The notes below the pieces were generated by a model. The model saw only the letters and a list, made by a program, of their open reading frames with translations. It had not been told where the DNA came from and searched no databases. This document shows, piece after piece, positions 43,934 to 53,270 of a DNA stretch of 64,000 bases. The DNA lies in the NCBI RefSeq assembly GCF_041199985.1, contig NZ_CP165647.1, forward strand, positions 2,108,001-2,172,000. The letters run 5' to 3'. Numbering within the stretch: the stretch's first letter is position 1; each line of letters opens with the position of its first letter. This stretch comes from Leptotrichia sp. HSP-536. Lineage in GTDB: Bacteria; Fusobacteriota; Fusobacteriia; Fusobacteriales; Leptotrichiaceae. The position numbers and the translations under genes were made by a program.

Positions 43934-46903
43934 ATGAGAAATACGAAATGGACTGCAAAAACTATTCCTAATCCACGACAGGAAAGGGAATACATTGAAA
44001 AGGACAACAATCAAAAAAGTGATGAAAAAACAAAAAAATTGAAAAAAACTAAGACTAAAAAACAGAATTTTGAAAATACAAATTTAAGTTCGGTAATTGA
44101 TAATGATATTTTGAAAATACTTCATTCACGGGGAATAACGACAGAGAAGGAAGTAAGGGAGTTTTTGAATCCAAAACTTGAAAATATCCAGAATCCTTAT
44201 GGACTGTGGGATATGGAAAATACGGTTTTGGAAATTGAAAAGGCGATAAAGGAACAGAAGAATATTTGGATATATGGAGATTATGATGTGGATGGGATTA
44301 CTTCGACATCTATTTTGTATATGGCGTTAAAGGAGCTTGGAGCGGAAAATGTGAACTATTACATTCCAATTCGGGATGAAGGGTATGGGCTGAATAATGA
44401 GGCTTTGAAGAAAATCAAAGAATCTGGGGCAGATTTGGTAATTACTGTGGATTGTGGAATTACAGCATTTCCTGAAGTGGAGTTTGCAAATTCTATAAAT
44501 TTGCCAATTATTATTACTGATCACCATAATTTACATGGGGACAAAGTTCCAGATGCTATTGCGGTTGTGAATCCAAAACGTCCTGAAAATGAATTTTCCT
44601 TTGAGTTTTTAGCGGGAGTTGGAACTATTTTTATGGTAATTCTTTGTCTTTATGAAAGAATTGGGAAAAAGGCAAAAGCATATAAATATCTAGATTTAGT
44701 AGCAATTGGTACAGTTGCGGATATTGTGCCACTGGTGGAAGAAAACAGGATTTTGACAAAATTTGGGCTGGAGCAGCTTAGCCGTTCTAAAAATAAGGGG
44801 CTTAGATTTTTACTGTATAAATTGTTTAGTACGCAAAATTCAGATTTTAATGAAAAAACTGAGTATAATTCGTATGATGTGGGCTTTATCATAGCACCTG
44901 TCTTTAATGCGGCTGGAAGACTTAAAGACGCAAAAATGGTTGTGAAATTACTAATTTCTGATAATGACAGGGAAATTGAGATAATCGTAAAAGAATTGAT
45001 TAATAAAAATTTTGAGCGTAAAGAATTACAGAATGAAATCGTGGAAAAAGTAGAAAAACACATTGAAGAAAGCGATTTGAAGGAAGATTATGTGATTGTT
45101 GACTATTCGCCTGAATATCATCACGGTGTAATTGGTATAGCAGCTTCCAAAATTGTGGATAAATATTACAAGCCTGCGATTATCATTGAAGTGAAGGAAG
45201 ATGAAGGAATAGCAGTTGGATCGTGCCGAAGCATCGGGAACTTTAATATTTTGGAGGCGTTGCAGTCTATGCCTGAACTTTTTGTGAAATTTGGGGGACA
45301 TTCTGGAGCGGCTGGATTTACGATTGGAATAAAAAATTTGGAATTGTTTAAGAAAAAAATAAATAAATTTGCAAAAACAAAACTGAAGGAAGAGGATTTT
45401 GTAAAAATAATAGAAATTGATAAGCAAATCCCAATTCAAAAGGTTTCGTACGAATTTTTCCAAATAATAGAACTTTTAAAGCCGTTTGGCTTTGGAAATC
45501 CAATGCCGACTTTCAGGACAAATAACGTACTTTTTGAAAATATAAAGTTCATTGGAGAAAATAAAAATCATATAATGTTTGACATAAAGCAAAAGGGCTT
45601 TTTTAACAGAAACGCTGTCTGGTTTAATTCTGGTGAGTATTTTAAGGAACTGAACGAGAACTTATTTTACGATATTGTTTATAAATTAAAGACAGAGATG
45701 TTTCAGGACAGGTATTATACGAAGGTGTACATTGAAGATGTAAAAGTTTCCAAATTGAAAGACGATACTTTACTATATTATCATTCACTTTTTAATACGT
45801 CTTTTCCAATAAAATCAGTATTTTACACAAATATTGAGCTGGAAAGTGAGAAAAAAATAACAATGAAAGCAGAATTTGACCAGATTTCGCTCTTTCAAGG
45901 CAGAAAATTTATCGGAAGGCTTGATTATGGCATTTCTAACTTGTTAATTTTATTAAATCGTTATTATAACTGGAATTTTGCTGTAAAAATTGAGAATGTG
46001 AAACAGACTTCAAGCCACAATATTGTGAATATTTTGATAAAAAAAGATTATAACTTCAAATGTTACGACCATTTACAAGCTGGAATTTTTAAGAAAATAA
46101 AAGAATTTCTTATTGGAAAAATGGAATATAATTCTCAAACTAAAAATTTATTGGCACAGTTTTTTAAGCAAAATAAAAATTTGATTATAAAAAATATTTT
46201 TGGTGAAAATGAAAAATATAAATATAAAATATCAAATTTTGAAAACTTTTTACTGACGGTTGGAATTTATTATAAAAAAATAACAGGTAAAAAAAGCCAG
46301 ATTGTAATAAATTCAGAAAAAAAGCCGACTTTTAACAATTTTATAAAAACGTATTTTGACATAAATCAAAAATATTCGAAAAACGACTATCCATTTACGT
46401 TATTTTACAATTACAAGGATACAGAAAGGCTAGAAAATATTATAAAAACAGATTTTTCAATACAAAATGGAATTAGTTATGAAATTAAGGAAAATACTCA
46501 AAATCTTGAAGTTAATGAAGAGCCAAAACAGCTGGAATACAAAAAAATTGAAAAAATTGAGTTTAAAAATAATGAGAATGTGGAAAACCAGCAGGAAAAT
46601 ATTGAAAGTTCAAATGAAATCGAAAAACAGGAAGTGAGAAAAAGATTTTGTATAATTGTAAATTCTGAAGATTTTATGGTAAAAATGGATGATTTGGATA
46701 AAAATAATATTGCAGAAATAAATACTCAAATTGAAGTGCCTAAAAATGTAGCATTTTTAGAAAATTCTACGAAAAAGGAAAGAAAAAAAGCAAAAAATAT
46801 TTTTCTGGAATATTTACCGATTGAAGAAAAAATTAAATTGAAAAAGCTGCTAAAAGACGGAGAAAAAATTTATTCAGATTATTCAATTAATGAAATTTTG
46901 TAA
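43934..46903 (+). CDS. recJ: Single-stranded-DNA-specific exonuclease RecJ, with long C-terminal extension
   Basis: 989 aa, far longer than the usual 560-800. The DHH core is intact: Y-G-D-Y-D-V-D-G-I (Asp116, Asp118, Asp120) and T-D-H-H-N (Asp196-His198). The DHHA1 domain has G-G-H-S-G-A-A-G-F (about 454-462), and an OB-like region follows to about 590. RecJ degrades 5' single-stranded DNA in recombination and repair. Residues about 600-989 are a Lys/Asn/Glu-rich extension with little recognisable homology, including an E-N-N-E-N-V-E-N-Q-Q-type acidic linker near 870-900. GAGGGG precedes the ATG. Likely co-transcribed with the lipid kinase. Confidence 0.9.
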   Translation: MRNTKWTAKTIPNPRQEREYIEKDNNQKSDEKTKKLKKTKTKKQNFENTNLSSVIDNDILKILHSRGITTEKEVREFLNPKLENIQNPYGLWDMENTVLEIEKAIKEQKNIWIYGDYDVDGITSTSILYMALKELGAENVNYYIPIRDEGYGLNNEALKKIKESGADLVITVDCGITAFPEVEFANSINLPIIITDHHNLHGDKVPDAIAVVNPKRPENEFSFEFLAGVGTIFMVILCLYERIGKKAKAYKYLDLVAIGTVADIVPLVEENRILTKFGLEQLSRSKNKGLRFLLYKLFSTQNSDFNEKTEYNSYDVGFIIAPVFNAAGRLKDAKMVVKLLISDNDREIEIIVKELINKNFERKELQNEIVEKVEKHIEESDLKEDYVIVDYSPEYHHGVIGIAASKIVDKYYKPAIIIEVKEDEGIAVGSCRSIGNFNILEALQSMPELFVKFGGHSGAAGFTIGIKNLELFKKKINKFAKTKLKEEDFVKIIEIDKQIPIQKVSYEFFQIIELLKPFGFGNPMPTFRTNNVLFENIKFIGENKNHIMFDIKQKGFFNRNAVWFNSGEYFKELNENLFYDIVYKLKTEMFQDRYYTKVYIEDVKVSKLKDDTLLYYHSLFNTSFPIKSVFYTNIELESEKKITMKAEFDQISLFQGRKFIGRLDYGISNLLILLNRYYNWNFAVKIENVKQTSSHNIVNILIKKDYNFKCYDHLQAGIFKKIKEFLIGKMEYNSQTKNLLAQFFKQNKNLIIKNIFGENEKYKYKISNFENFLLTVGIYYKKITGKKSQIVINSEKKPTFNNFIKTYFDINQKYSKNDYPFTLFYNYKDTERLENIIKTDFSIQNGISYEIKENTQNLEVNEEPKQLEYKKIEKIEFKNNENVENQQENIESSNEIEKQEVRKRFCIIVNSEDFMVKMDDLDKNNIAEINTQIEVPKNVAFLENSTKKERKKAKNIFLEYLPIEEKIKLKKLLKDGEKIYSDYSINEIL

Positions 46904-46945
46904 TTTTTATTTTTTTACCAATATTTGAAAGCGGAGGCAAGAACG

Positions 46946-47872
46946 ATGAAAAATGATATAACTCAAAAAAATATAAAAAAATTAAAAAAGGCTATTCTAG
47001 TTTACAATCCAAAATCTGGAAATGCCAATATGATTTTAAGCAATTTTGACTTAATTACGAGAAAATTGCTGGAAAAAGGGATTACTTTGACACTTTACAG
47101 CATAAGTTGGGATTATGATTTGTTTACAGAAATTTTGAAAAATGAAAAATATGACATTTTAATTTTATCAGGTGGAGACGGAACTTTGAGCCGTTGCTTG
47201 AGTGAACTTTATTCTAAAAACATTGAATTTCCTGAAGTTGCAATATTTCCGACAGGAACTTCAAATGATTTTTCAAAAGCATTAAATATCGGAGAAAATA
47301 TCGAAAACTGGATAGAAAAAATTACGGAAAAAACTGCCAAATATGTTGATTTTGGGTTAATTAATAACAAAACTGTGTTTTTGTCTTCGTATGCTGGCGG
47401 ACTCTTTACACAAATTTCCTATAATACGGATAAAACTTTGAAAAAAACATTTGGAAAAGTGGCTTATTATATAAATGGAGTTGGGGAACTTACGAATATA
47501 AAGGCTTTTGATTTGAATATTGTTTTGGATGGAAATGAAAAAGTTAAGGAAAAAGCAATTCTTTTTGTCATTTTGAATGGAAAAGGTGTTGCAGGGTTTG
47601 ATAATGTGATTGACGATGCGAGCATGAATGACGGACTTATGGATATTTTAATTATAAAAAATATTGACAATTTATTAGATGTTCCCAAAATTTTGATGGA
47701 TTTGATGAATAATAATTTGACGGATAATGATTATACAAGAACTTTACGTGCGAAAAAATGTAAAATAGAAAAAGTCAAAGAAGACATTAATTTGAGCATT
47801 GATGGCGAAGAAGGGGGAAATATGGATGTGGAGATTGAGTTTGTTGAAAAAAAATTAAAAGTTTTTCATTAA
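46946..47872 (+). CDS. YegS/DagK-family lipid (diacylglycerol-type) kinase
   Basis: About 308 aa. The nucleotide-binding motif L-S-G-G-D-G-T-L-S-R and F-P-T-G-T-S-N-D-F-S-K-A-L define the diacylglycerol/sphingosine kinase catalytic fold. D-G-L-M-D-I-L and S-I-D-G-E-E-G complete it. It probably phosphorylates diacylglycerol or a related lipid at the membrane. The ATG at 46946 is chosen because GGAGG lies 8 nt upstream; an in-frame TTG at 46925 is before that site. It starts 42 bp after recJ. Confidence 0.85.
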   Translation: MKNDITQKNIKKLKKAILVYNPKSGNANMILSNFDLITRKLLEKGITLTLYSISWDYDLFTEILKNEKYDILILSGGDGTLSRCLSELYSKNIEFPEVAIFPTGTSNDFSKALNIGENIENWIEKITEKTAKYVDFGLINNKTVFLSSYAGGLFTQISYNTDKTLKKTFGKVAYYINGVGELTNIKAFDLNIVLDGNEKVKEKAILFVILNGKGVAGFDNVIDDASMNDGLMDILIIKNIDNLLDVPKILMDLMNNNLTDNDYTRTLRAKKCKIEKVKEDINLSIDGEEGGNMDVEIEFVEKKLKVFH

Positions 47873-47913
47873 AAGTAGAATGATAAGGTCAAAATATTTT
47901 AAAAATTTAATTA

Positions 47914-47972
47914 TAAAAAAGAGAAAATCAATTACAATATAATATGAAATTTATTGGAAATTGGTTTTCTCT
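47914..47972 (-). terminator. Terminator of the GyrI-like gene
   Basis: Minus-strand 14-bp arms AGAGAAAACCAATT / AATTGATTTTCTCT (one G-U pair) followed by TTTTTTAT. Confidence 0.7.
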
Positions 47973-48002
47973 ATGACTAGAATGCCAGATTTTTTCTATT
48001 TT

Positions 48003-48647
48003 TTAAAAACTTTTTTGTTTTTTAATAGGCTGTCTTATTATTGTCTTTAATTTATTTGTATCTGTCTTTCTTGAATCGCTTAAATAAATTTCATGATGGT
48101 ATCTTTTGCCAGCCAAATCAAGATTATAACCATTTTTTTGTAAAAAGTCATTCATTTTTTGAATAGTTTTAGGCTCATTATCATAAGAGCCAATGTGCAT
48201 GCACTGTACACAAAATCCTTCAACATAACTAAAAAATTCAACTTTTGAAAAATCTTTTTTCTTTTTTTCAGTTGCTCTATTTATTGCCCATTCAACATCT
48301 TTCCTTTTTACAAAATCAGGCACTCTAATTAATGAAATCCAGTTAAATAATTCCTTATTTAATAAATAATTTTCACTTTTTTCATTTTCTTGCCACCAAA
48401 GACCTTCCAATGGCGGAACAACGTATTCAAAAAAGTCTTTGATTTGATATTCTGTCTTATAGCTCATTTTAAGAGTGTAAGCAACTCCGTATAACATTTC
48501 AACTGCTTTTTGATATTCTCCCCCTTTTTCATTTGGATTTCCTTTTCCTCGTACTGCGATAAAATTCATTTTTGGAATTTCTATAATTTCAGGATTTTGT
48601 GAAGGTCTATAAAATTTTTTAAATTCCTTTTTAAAGTCAAATGCCAT
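48003..48647 (-). CDS. GyrI-like small-molecule-binding domain protein
   Basis: 214 aa stand-alone GyrI-like protein, no HTH and no signal. F-I-A-V-R-G-K-G-N-P-N-E near the N-terminus is typical. So are L-Y-G-V-A-Y-T-L-K-M, P-L-E-G-L-W-W, and the C-terminal R-Y-H-H-E-I-Y-L-S-D. Members bind or hydrolyse small hydrophobic ligands, but the ligand here is unknown. The GAGATGAT site gives the ATG at 48647. It is divergent from the GH57 gene, with a palindrome between them. Confidence 0.82.
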   Translation of the reverse strand: MAFDFKKEFKKFYRPSQNPEIIEIPKMNFIAVRGKGNPNEKGGEYQKAVEMLYGVAYTLKMSYKTEYQIKDFFEYVVPPLEGLWWQENEKSENYLLNKELFNWISLIRVPDFVKRKDVEWAINRATEKKKKDFSKVEFFSYVEGFCVQCMHIGSYDNEPKTIQKMNDFLQKNGYNLDLAGKRYHHEIYLSDSRKTDTNKLKTIIRQPIKKQKSF

Positions 48648-48985
48648 AGTATCATCTCCTAGTTATTATTTTATACTGAATTTTCATTTTTTATATGTTC
48701 AGTTAATTTAATTATATCAAATCTAATATGACGACTATATGTCATATTAAAAAAATAAATTAAAAAAAATTTGTTAAAGATTATCATTTTGACAGTTTTT
48801 AGATATATCTTTATTATAGAATCAGCGGATTTTAAATATGAATTAAAAATTTAGTTTTGAAGTAAAAAAAATATATTAGAGTTTTGATGAATTTTTTATA
48901 AAAACGTTTTGAATTTTTTTAAAAAATATGGTATAAATATAGTATATAAAAAAATTTTAGAAATAGAAAGTATGGAGGAAAAATT
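48648..48985. promoter_or_regulatory. Divergent regulatory region with palindrome and GH57 promoter
   Basis: A perfect inverted repeat TAATATGAC (48725-48733) / GTCATATTA (48742-48750) with an 8-bp gap lies about 80 bp upstream of the GyrI-like start. The GH57 gene has -35 TTGAAT (48909-48914), 17-bp spacer and -10 TATAAA (48932-48937). Nothing else is evident in these 338 bp. Confidence 0.55.
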
Positions 48986-50575
48986 ATGAATGGTTATTTA
49001 AGTCTTGTTTTACACGCACATCTGCCGTATGTAAGACATCCGGAATATAAAGAATTTTTGGAAGAAGATTGGCTGTATGAGGCAATTACAGAAACTTATA
49101 TTCCTCTACTAGAAATGTTTGAAAACTTAACAAGAGATAATATTCCTTGGAATATGACAATTACAATGTCTGGAACACTTGTAAATATGATGAATGATGG
49201 ATTGCTACGTGAAAGATACGTTCGTCACATAAATAAATTAATTGAATTTTGTGAAAATGAAGTAGAAAGACTTAGTCCATATCCTGATATGCTAAATGTT
49301 GCAAAACATAACTTATGGTTTAATACAAGAGCTAAACGAGTGTTTGAAGAAAAATATGGAAGAGATTTAGTAGGAGCATTCAGAAAATTTCAGGATCAGG
49401 GAAATCTGGAAATTATTCCAGTTACAGCTACACATGGATTTTTGCCAGTAATGAAAGATTATCCAGAAGCAGTAAATGCTCAAGTATTTATGGCAAAAAA
49501 AGATTACATCAAAAATTTTGGAAGAGAACCAAAAGGAATCTGGCTAGCTGAATGTGCTTATTATCCAGGACAAGATAAATTCCTAGAAAAACACGGAATA
49601 AGATACTTCCTAGTTGATGCACACGGAATTATGCATAGTGATCCAAGACCAGTTTATGGTATTTATTCTCCAGTTTATACAAAAAATTATGTAGCGGCGT
49701 TTGCCAGAGATTTGGAATCATCTGAACAAGTTTGGAGTTCTGAATCAGGATACCCTGGAGATGGACTTTATAGAGAATTCCATAAAGATGCTGGATACGA
49801 ACTTGATTATGAACTTGTACAACCATATTTACATAGTGATGGAGTAAGAAGAAACATAGGAGTAAAATATCACGCAATTACAGATAAAAAAGGAACTTAC
49901 AAAGCAGTTTACAATCCTGAAGCGGCAGCGGCAAGAGCAAAAGAACATGCCTACAACTTCGTATTTAATCGTTCAAAACAAATTGAATATCTAGCTTCAA
50001 AAATGAAATATAGAAAACCAATCGTAGTATCACCATACGATGCAGAATTATATGGACACTGGTGGTACGAAGGACCTATATTCCTAGAGTGGGTATTCAG
50101 AGCAACAGCAGAATCTGATTTTTCTACAATAACACCATACAAATACTTAGAACAATACCCTACAAATCAAATAGTTGATGTAAGTATGTCAAGCTGGGGA
50201 GCAAATGGTTATTACGACGTTTGGATTGACGGTTCAAATGACTATGCCTACAGACATTTACATAAAGCAGCACAAAAAATGATAGAATTGGCAAATGGAA
50301 GAGAACCATATAACGAATTAGAATACAGAGCATTAAATCAAGCTGCAAGAGAGCTATTAATGGCACAAACATCTTGCTGGGAATTTATAATGTTTACTGG
50401 AACAATGGTTGGATATGCTCATAAGAAAATAAGTGACCACGTTCACAGATTATTCAAGATTTATGAAGATTTCAAAAATGGAAGAATAGACGAAGGATGG
50501 CTTAATGAAATAGAAAGCAGAGATAATATTTTCCCTGAAATCGAATATAGAATGTACAGAACTGACTGGCTATAA
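48986..50575 (+). CDS. GH57 1,4-alpha-glucan branching enzyme
   Basis: 529 aa glycoside hydrolase family 57 enzyme that makes alpha-1,6 branches in glycogen-like glucan. The N-terminal H-A-H-L-P-Y-V (conserved region 1) is present. Catalytic nucleophile Glu189 is in W-L-A-E-C-A-Y-Y-P-G and acid/base Asp352 in P-Y-D-A-E-L-Y-G-H-W-W. These match Glu183/Asp354 of archaeal GH57 branching enzymes, and the cysteine after the nucleophile marks this subgroup. Length fits. AGGAGG precedes the ATG. No other glycogen gene is in the window. Confidence 0.92.
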   Translation: MNGYLSLVLHAHLPYVRHPEYKEFLEEDWLYEAITETYIPLLEMFENLTRDNIPWNMTITMSGTLVNMMNDGLLRERYVRHINKLIEFCENEVERLSPYPDMLNVAKHNLWFNTRAKRVFEEKYGRDLVGAFRKFQDQGNLEIIPVTATHGFLPVMKDYPEAVNAQVFMAKKDYIKNFGREPKGIWLAECAYYPGQDKFLEKHGIRYFLVDAHGIMHSDPRPVYGIYSPVYTKNYVAAFARDLESSEQVWSSESGYPGDGLYREFHKDAGYELDYELVQPYLHSDGVRRNIGVKYHAITDKKGTYKAVYNPEAAAARAKEHAYNFVFNRSKQIEYLASKMKYRKPIVVSPYDAELYGHWWYEGPIFLEWVFRATAESDFSTITPYKYLEQYPTNQIVDVSMSSWGANGYYDVWIDGSNDYAYRHLHKAAQKMIELANGREPYNELEYRALNQAARELLMAQTSCWEFIMFTGTMVGYAHKKISDHVHRLFKIYEDFKNGRIDEGWLNEIESRDNIFPEIEYRMYRTDWL

Positions 50576-50601
50576 TTATTGAAAAATAAAGTATAAAATT
50601 T

Positions 50602-50640
50602 GAAAGAATCTCTAAAAATACATCAAAGAGATTCTTTTTA
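50602..50640 (+). terminator. Terminator of the GH57 gene
   Basis: Perfect arms AAAGAATCTCT / AGAGATTCTTT followed by TTTAT. Confidence 0.75.
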
Positions 50641-51093
50641 TTTATCATATACTCGAGCCCATTTATACTAAACCCCATTTAAATAACGAATTTATTACAA
50701 ACTTTTCCAACAAAGGATAAGAACCTAGTATTTCGAAATGATTAAAATATAATTTTTTACCGACGGAGCTTTTATTTGTTCAGCTATGACTGTTTGACAA
50801 CTATAAGGAGAAGTTTCAGAGTTGGGCAAATAAAAGTCGTAGTCTAGCCATAGGTATTGCGTAGCAATCTTGCCATAATTTTAATTATCAGGATAAACCT
50901 TTACTGCAAGATAAGGATTTGCGACAATGAGCAATCCTGCGAAAAAAAAGTAAAAATCTATATTAAATAAAATAATCTAATACTAAATCCCATTATAAAA
51001 TAAAAACTATGTTAAGGACAAAAAGTTTTAATTTTTTCATAGATTGTATAATATATTGCGAGAAATTTAAAAATAAGTATCAAGGAGTAAAAA
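50641..51093. repeat. Repeat-rich non-coding region upstream of the MBL-fold gene
   Basis: No gene. Contents: ACTCGAGCCCATTTA (50651-50665), inverted copy with one mismatch at 53065-53079. A direct repeat TACTAAACCCCATTT (50666-50680) recurs imperfectly from 50981. Arms CTTTTATTTG (50769-50778) / CAAATAAAAG (50827-50836) enclose AGCTATGAC (50782-50790), which recurs at 53011. Hairpins ATTGC-GTA-GCAAT and AGGATTTGC / GCAATCCT follow near 50858-50940. It may be a decayed or non-autonomous element, or a structured RNA. Confidence 0.5.
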
Positions 51094-51834
51094 ATGATAG
51101 AAAAAATAAAAATTGGTCTAAATAATCTGTATTTATTTAAAAATAAAAATAATGAATATTTATTGCTGGATACAGGGATAAATGTTAAAAATAAAGGAAT
51201 TTTGAAAAAACTGATTCAGAAAATTGGAGATGTAAAAAAGATAAAAGTGATAGTTCTAAGCCATTCTCACGCTGATCATGTGGGAAATTTGAAAATGCTC
51301 ATTGATGAAATTGGAGATATTAGAGTTATTGCACATAAAAATTCTGAAAATGTATTAGAAACAGGAAAAAGTGTTATTCCAAATGGATTTTATCCGTTTA
51401 CAAAAAAGATTTCTAAAAAATTGAAAACTAAAAAGAATTTTAGTAAAAATATTTTTCCAAAATTGGAGAAAACTGATATGGAAAAAGTAATTTTTATTGA
51501 TTTTTTACAACAGGAAAAGATTTTCCTTTCAGAATACGGTTTTGGAAATATGGAAATTATTGAAACAAAAGGATATTCAGATGATTCGGTTTCGATTGAA
51601 GTTTTTGATGAAAAAAATAATGAGAAATATTTGTTTTGTGGGAATCTGGTTCAAAATTTATGTTTTAAATTTCCTTTAATTCCTTTGTTTGGGGAGAATA
51701 AGGAAGAATTGATTGAAAATTGGAAAAAAATTATTCTGAATGGCTATGATAAAATTTTTCCTGCGACAGGGAAAGAACTTGTGGTGCGGGATTTAATCAG
51801 AAGATTGGGGAAAAATGAGAAAAATAGAATTTAA
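51094..51834 (+). CDS. Metallo-beta-lactamase-fold protein, incomplete metal site
   Basis: 246 aa MBL-fold protein. The first motif H-S-H-A-D-H is intact (His57, His59, Asp61, His62). Other ligand positions are changed: the usual G-H is Gly160-Tyr161 (E-T-K-G-Y-S-D-D-S) and the usual G-D is Gly183-Asn184 (F-C-G-N-L). The last His box is A-T-G-K-E. It may bind one metal or none. AAGGAGT precedes the ATG. Its 3' end overlaps the GNAT-like gene by 20 nt, so the two are coupled. Function unknown. Confidence 0.8.
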   Translation: MIEKIKIGLNNLYLFKNKNNEYLLLDTGINVKNKGILKKLIQKIGDVKKIKVIVLSHSHADHVGNLKMLIDEIGDIRVIAHKNSENVLETGKSVIPNGFYPFTKKISKKLKTKKNFSKNIFPKLEKTDMEKVIFIDFLQQEKIFLSEYGFGNMEIIETKGYSDDSVSIEVFDEKNNEKYLFCGNLVQNLCFKFPLIPLFGENKEELIENWKKIILNGYDKIFPATGKELVVRDLIRRLGKNEKNRI

Positions 51835-52771
51835 AATTATTCAAAATAGTGATTACAGCGACGAAATAAGAAATATTCTAGATGAAGAGGAAATGGAATC
51901 GCTTGTACAGGTAAAATATGAGAAAATGCCGAATTTATTTGAATCATTGCAGAAGGATAGTCAAAAGACACCGATTATTGTGGCAGGAATTGATGTTAAA
52001 ACTGGTAATCTTGTGGGTGTTGGAGCCTGTTCCATTTTCAAAAACAATATCGGGTATTTAAATTCATTTAGAATAAAAAAAGAATATCGGAATAAAGTTA
52101 ATTTTGGCAAGGCTTATGAAATGCTGATAACAGAAGCGAAAAAACTTGGGGTAAAAAATATAATTACAACTATTTTGGAAGAAAATAAAATAGCACAAAA
52201 AATTTTGACAAAAAGGCGAAAAAGTATGCCAATTTATGAATTTTATAAAAATATTGTATTTTTTAGCTTAAAAAATATAAAAAAAGGCGATTTAATGGTA
52301 AAGGATGAAGAAATTTTAAACTATGGAAATTTTGAAATTTATCTGAAAAATAAGACAAATAAAAAATATGTTGTGACAGATTACAAAAAAATTTATAAAT
52401 TTTTGTATAAATTTAGAAAAGTAATAGCTTTTTTTGGATATTCAGAAATGCCTGAAATCAATAAAATTTCAAATTTTTTGTATATAGATTTTGTTTTAAA
52501 GGATAAAAATGCAGATGAGGAAAAAAATAAAAATGAATTTAGAAAAGCTGTAAAATTTATTCAAAAGAAAGGCTATAATTGTGATTTTTTTATGATTGGA
52601 AGTTATGAGAACTCGTTTTTGGAAAAGAATTTAGATAAAATGAAGGTTTTTAAGCATAAGAGCAAGATGTACAGGGTTTTTTATAAAGGAACGGAAAATA
52701 GTGAAAATATAAAAAATTGTAATGAGAATTTTGAAAATGATAACTTAGGCTTTTTATTTTGGAATTTATAG
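51815..52771 (+). CDS. GNAT-like acetyltransferase family protein
   Basis: 318 aa. The first half looks like a GNAT N-acetyltransferase. It has beta4-like I-V-A-G-I-D-V-K-T-G-N-L-V-G-V-G-A and F-R-I-K-K-E-Y-R-N-K-V-N-F-G-K-A. The latter takes the place of the acetyl-CoA pyrophosphate loop R-x-x-G-x-G/A, here changed. The second half (about 170-318) is unassigned and Lys-rich. Translation is coupled to the MBL-fold gene by a 20-nt overlap, with GGGG just before the start. The acceptor is unknown, and loss of the consensus loop leaves activity open. Confidence 0.6.
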   Translation: MRKIEFKIIQNSDYSDEIRNILDEEEMESLVQVKYEKMPNLFESLQKDSQKTPIIVAGIDVKTGNLVGVGACSIFKNNIGYLNSFRIKKEYRNKVNFGKAYEMLITEAKKLGVKNIITTILEENKIAQKILTKRRKSMPIYEFYKNIVFFSLKNIKKGDLMVKDEEILNYGNFEIYLKNKTNKKYVVTDYKKIYKFLYKFRKVIAFFGYSEMPEINKISNFLYIDFVLKDKNADEEKNKNEFRKAVKFIQKKGYNCDFFMIGSYENSFLEKNLDKMKVFKHKSKMYRVFYKGTENSENIKNCNENFENDNLGFLFWNL

Positions 52772-53270
52772 CATGATAATCAGACTTATAAATTATAGAT
52801 ATTTTTCTCAAGTTTTAGTATTATTCAGTTTTATTGAAATTTTTTTAATATATGCTAAAAATTTGTATTTCTTCTGCCAAAATTTAAAGTTTTTTACCGT
52901 TCTCTTATTTCAAAAAAATTTCAGTATAATTTGTGATAAATAATATATGTGGTATAATTTATTAAGAACATTTGAAATTATAGTAAAACTGTTTTAAAGC
53001 CGAACTCAAAAGCTATGACTATTTTACTCAAACCCTAAATTTATAATTTTTAGCAGTTCAATTTTAAATGGGTTCGAGTAATATATTCAAACTTTTTCAA
53101 AATCAAACTAATTTAAATTAAACAAAACTAAGGCTTGAGTAGAATAATCATAACTTTGAAGTTTGAATTTAAAGTGATTTTACTGCTATGAATGGCTTTA
53201 AATTGATTGTATTTAATGATTTTGATTAATTTTAAACAAAGCTGGAAAATATTCAGAAGGAGGTAATTTT
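52772..53270. repeat. Non-coding region with nested inverted repeats
   Basis: 499 bp, no gene. Outer imperfect arms 53006-53031 and 53135-53159 (about 80% complementary) enclose inner arms ACTCAAACCC (53026-53035) / GGGTTCGAGT (53070-53079). A further related unit, with AAAGTGATTTTACTGCTATG, follows at about 53171-53190. Motifs AGCTATGAC and the GGGTTCGAGT arm match the region at 50641-51000. Confidence 0.5.

Noticed and set aside
50641..51093. CRISPR array
   Set aside because: Repeats are few, degenerate and not regularly spaced; no cas gene is present.
51094..51834. Antibiotic-resistance beta-lactamase
   Set aside because: No signal peptide and several metal ligands missing; only the general MBL fold is supported.
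53065..53090. tRNA T-loop-like GGTTCGAGT
   Set aside because: No acceptor stem, anticodon arm or CCA around it; it is part of an inverted repeat.
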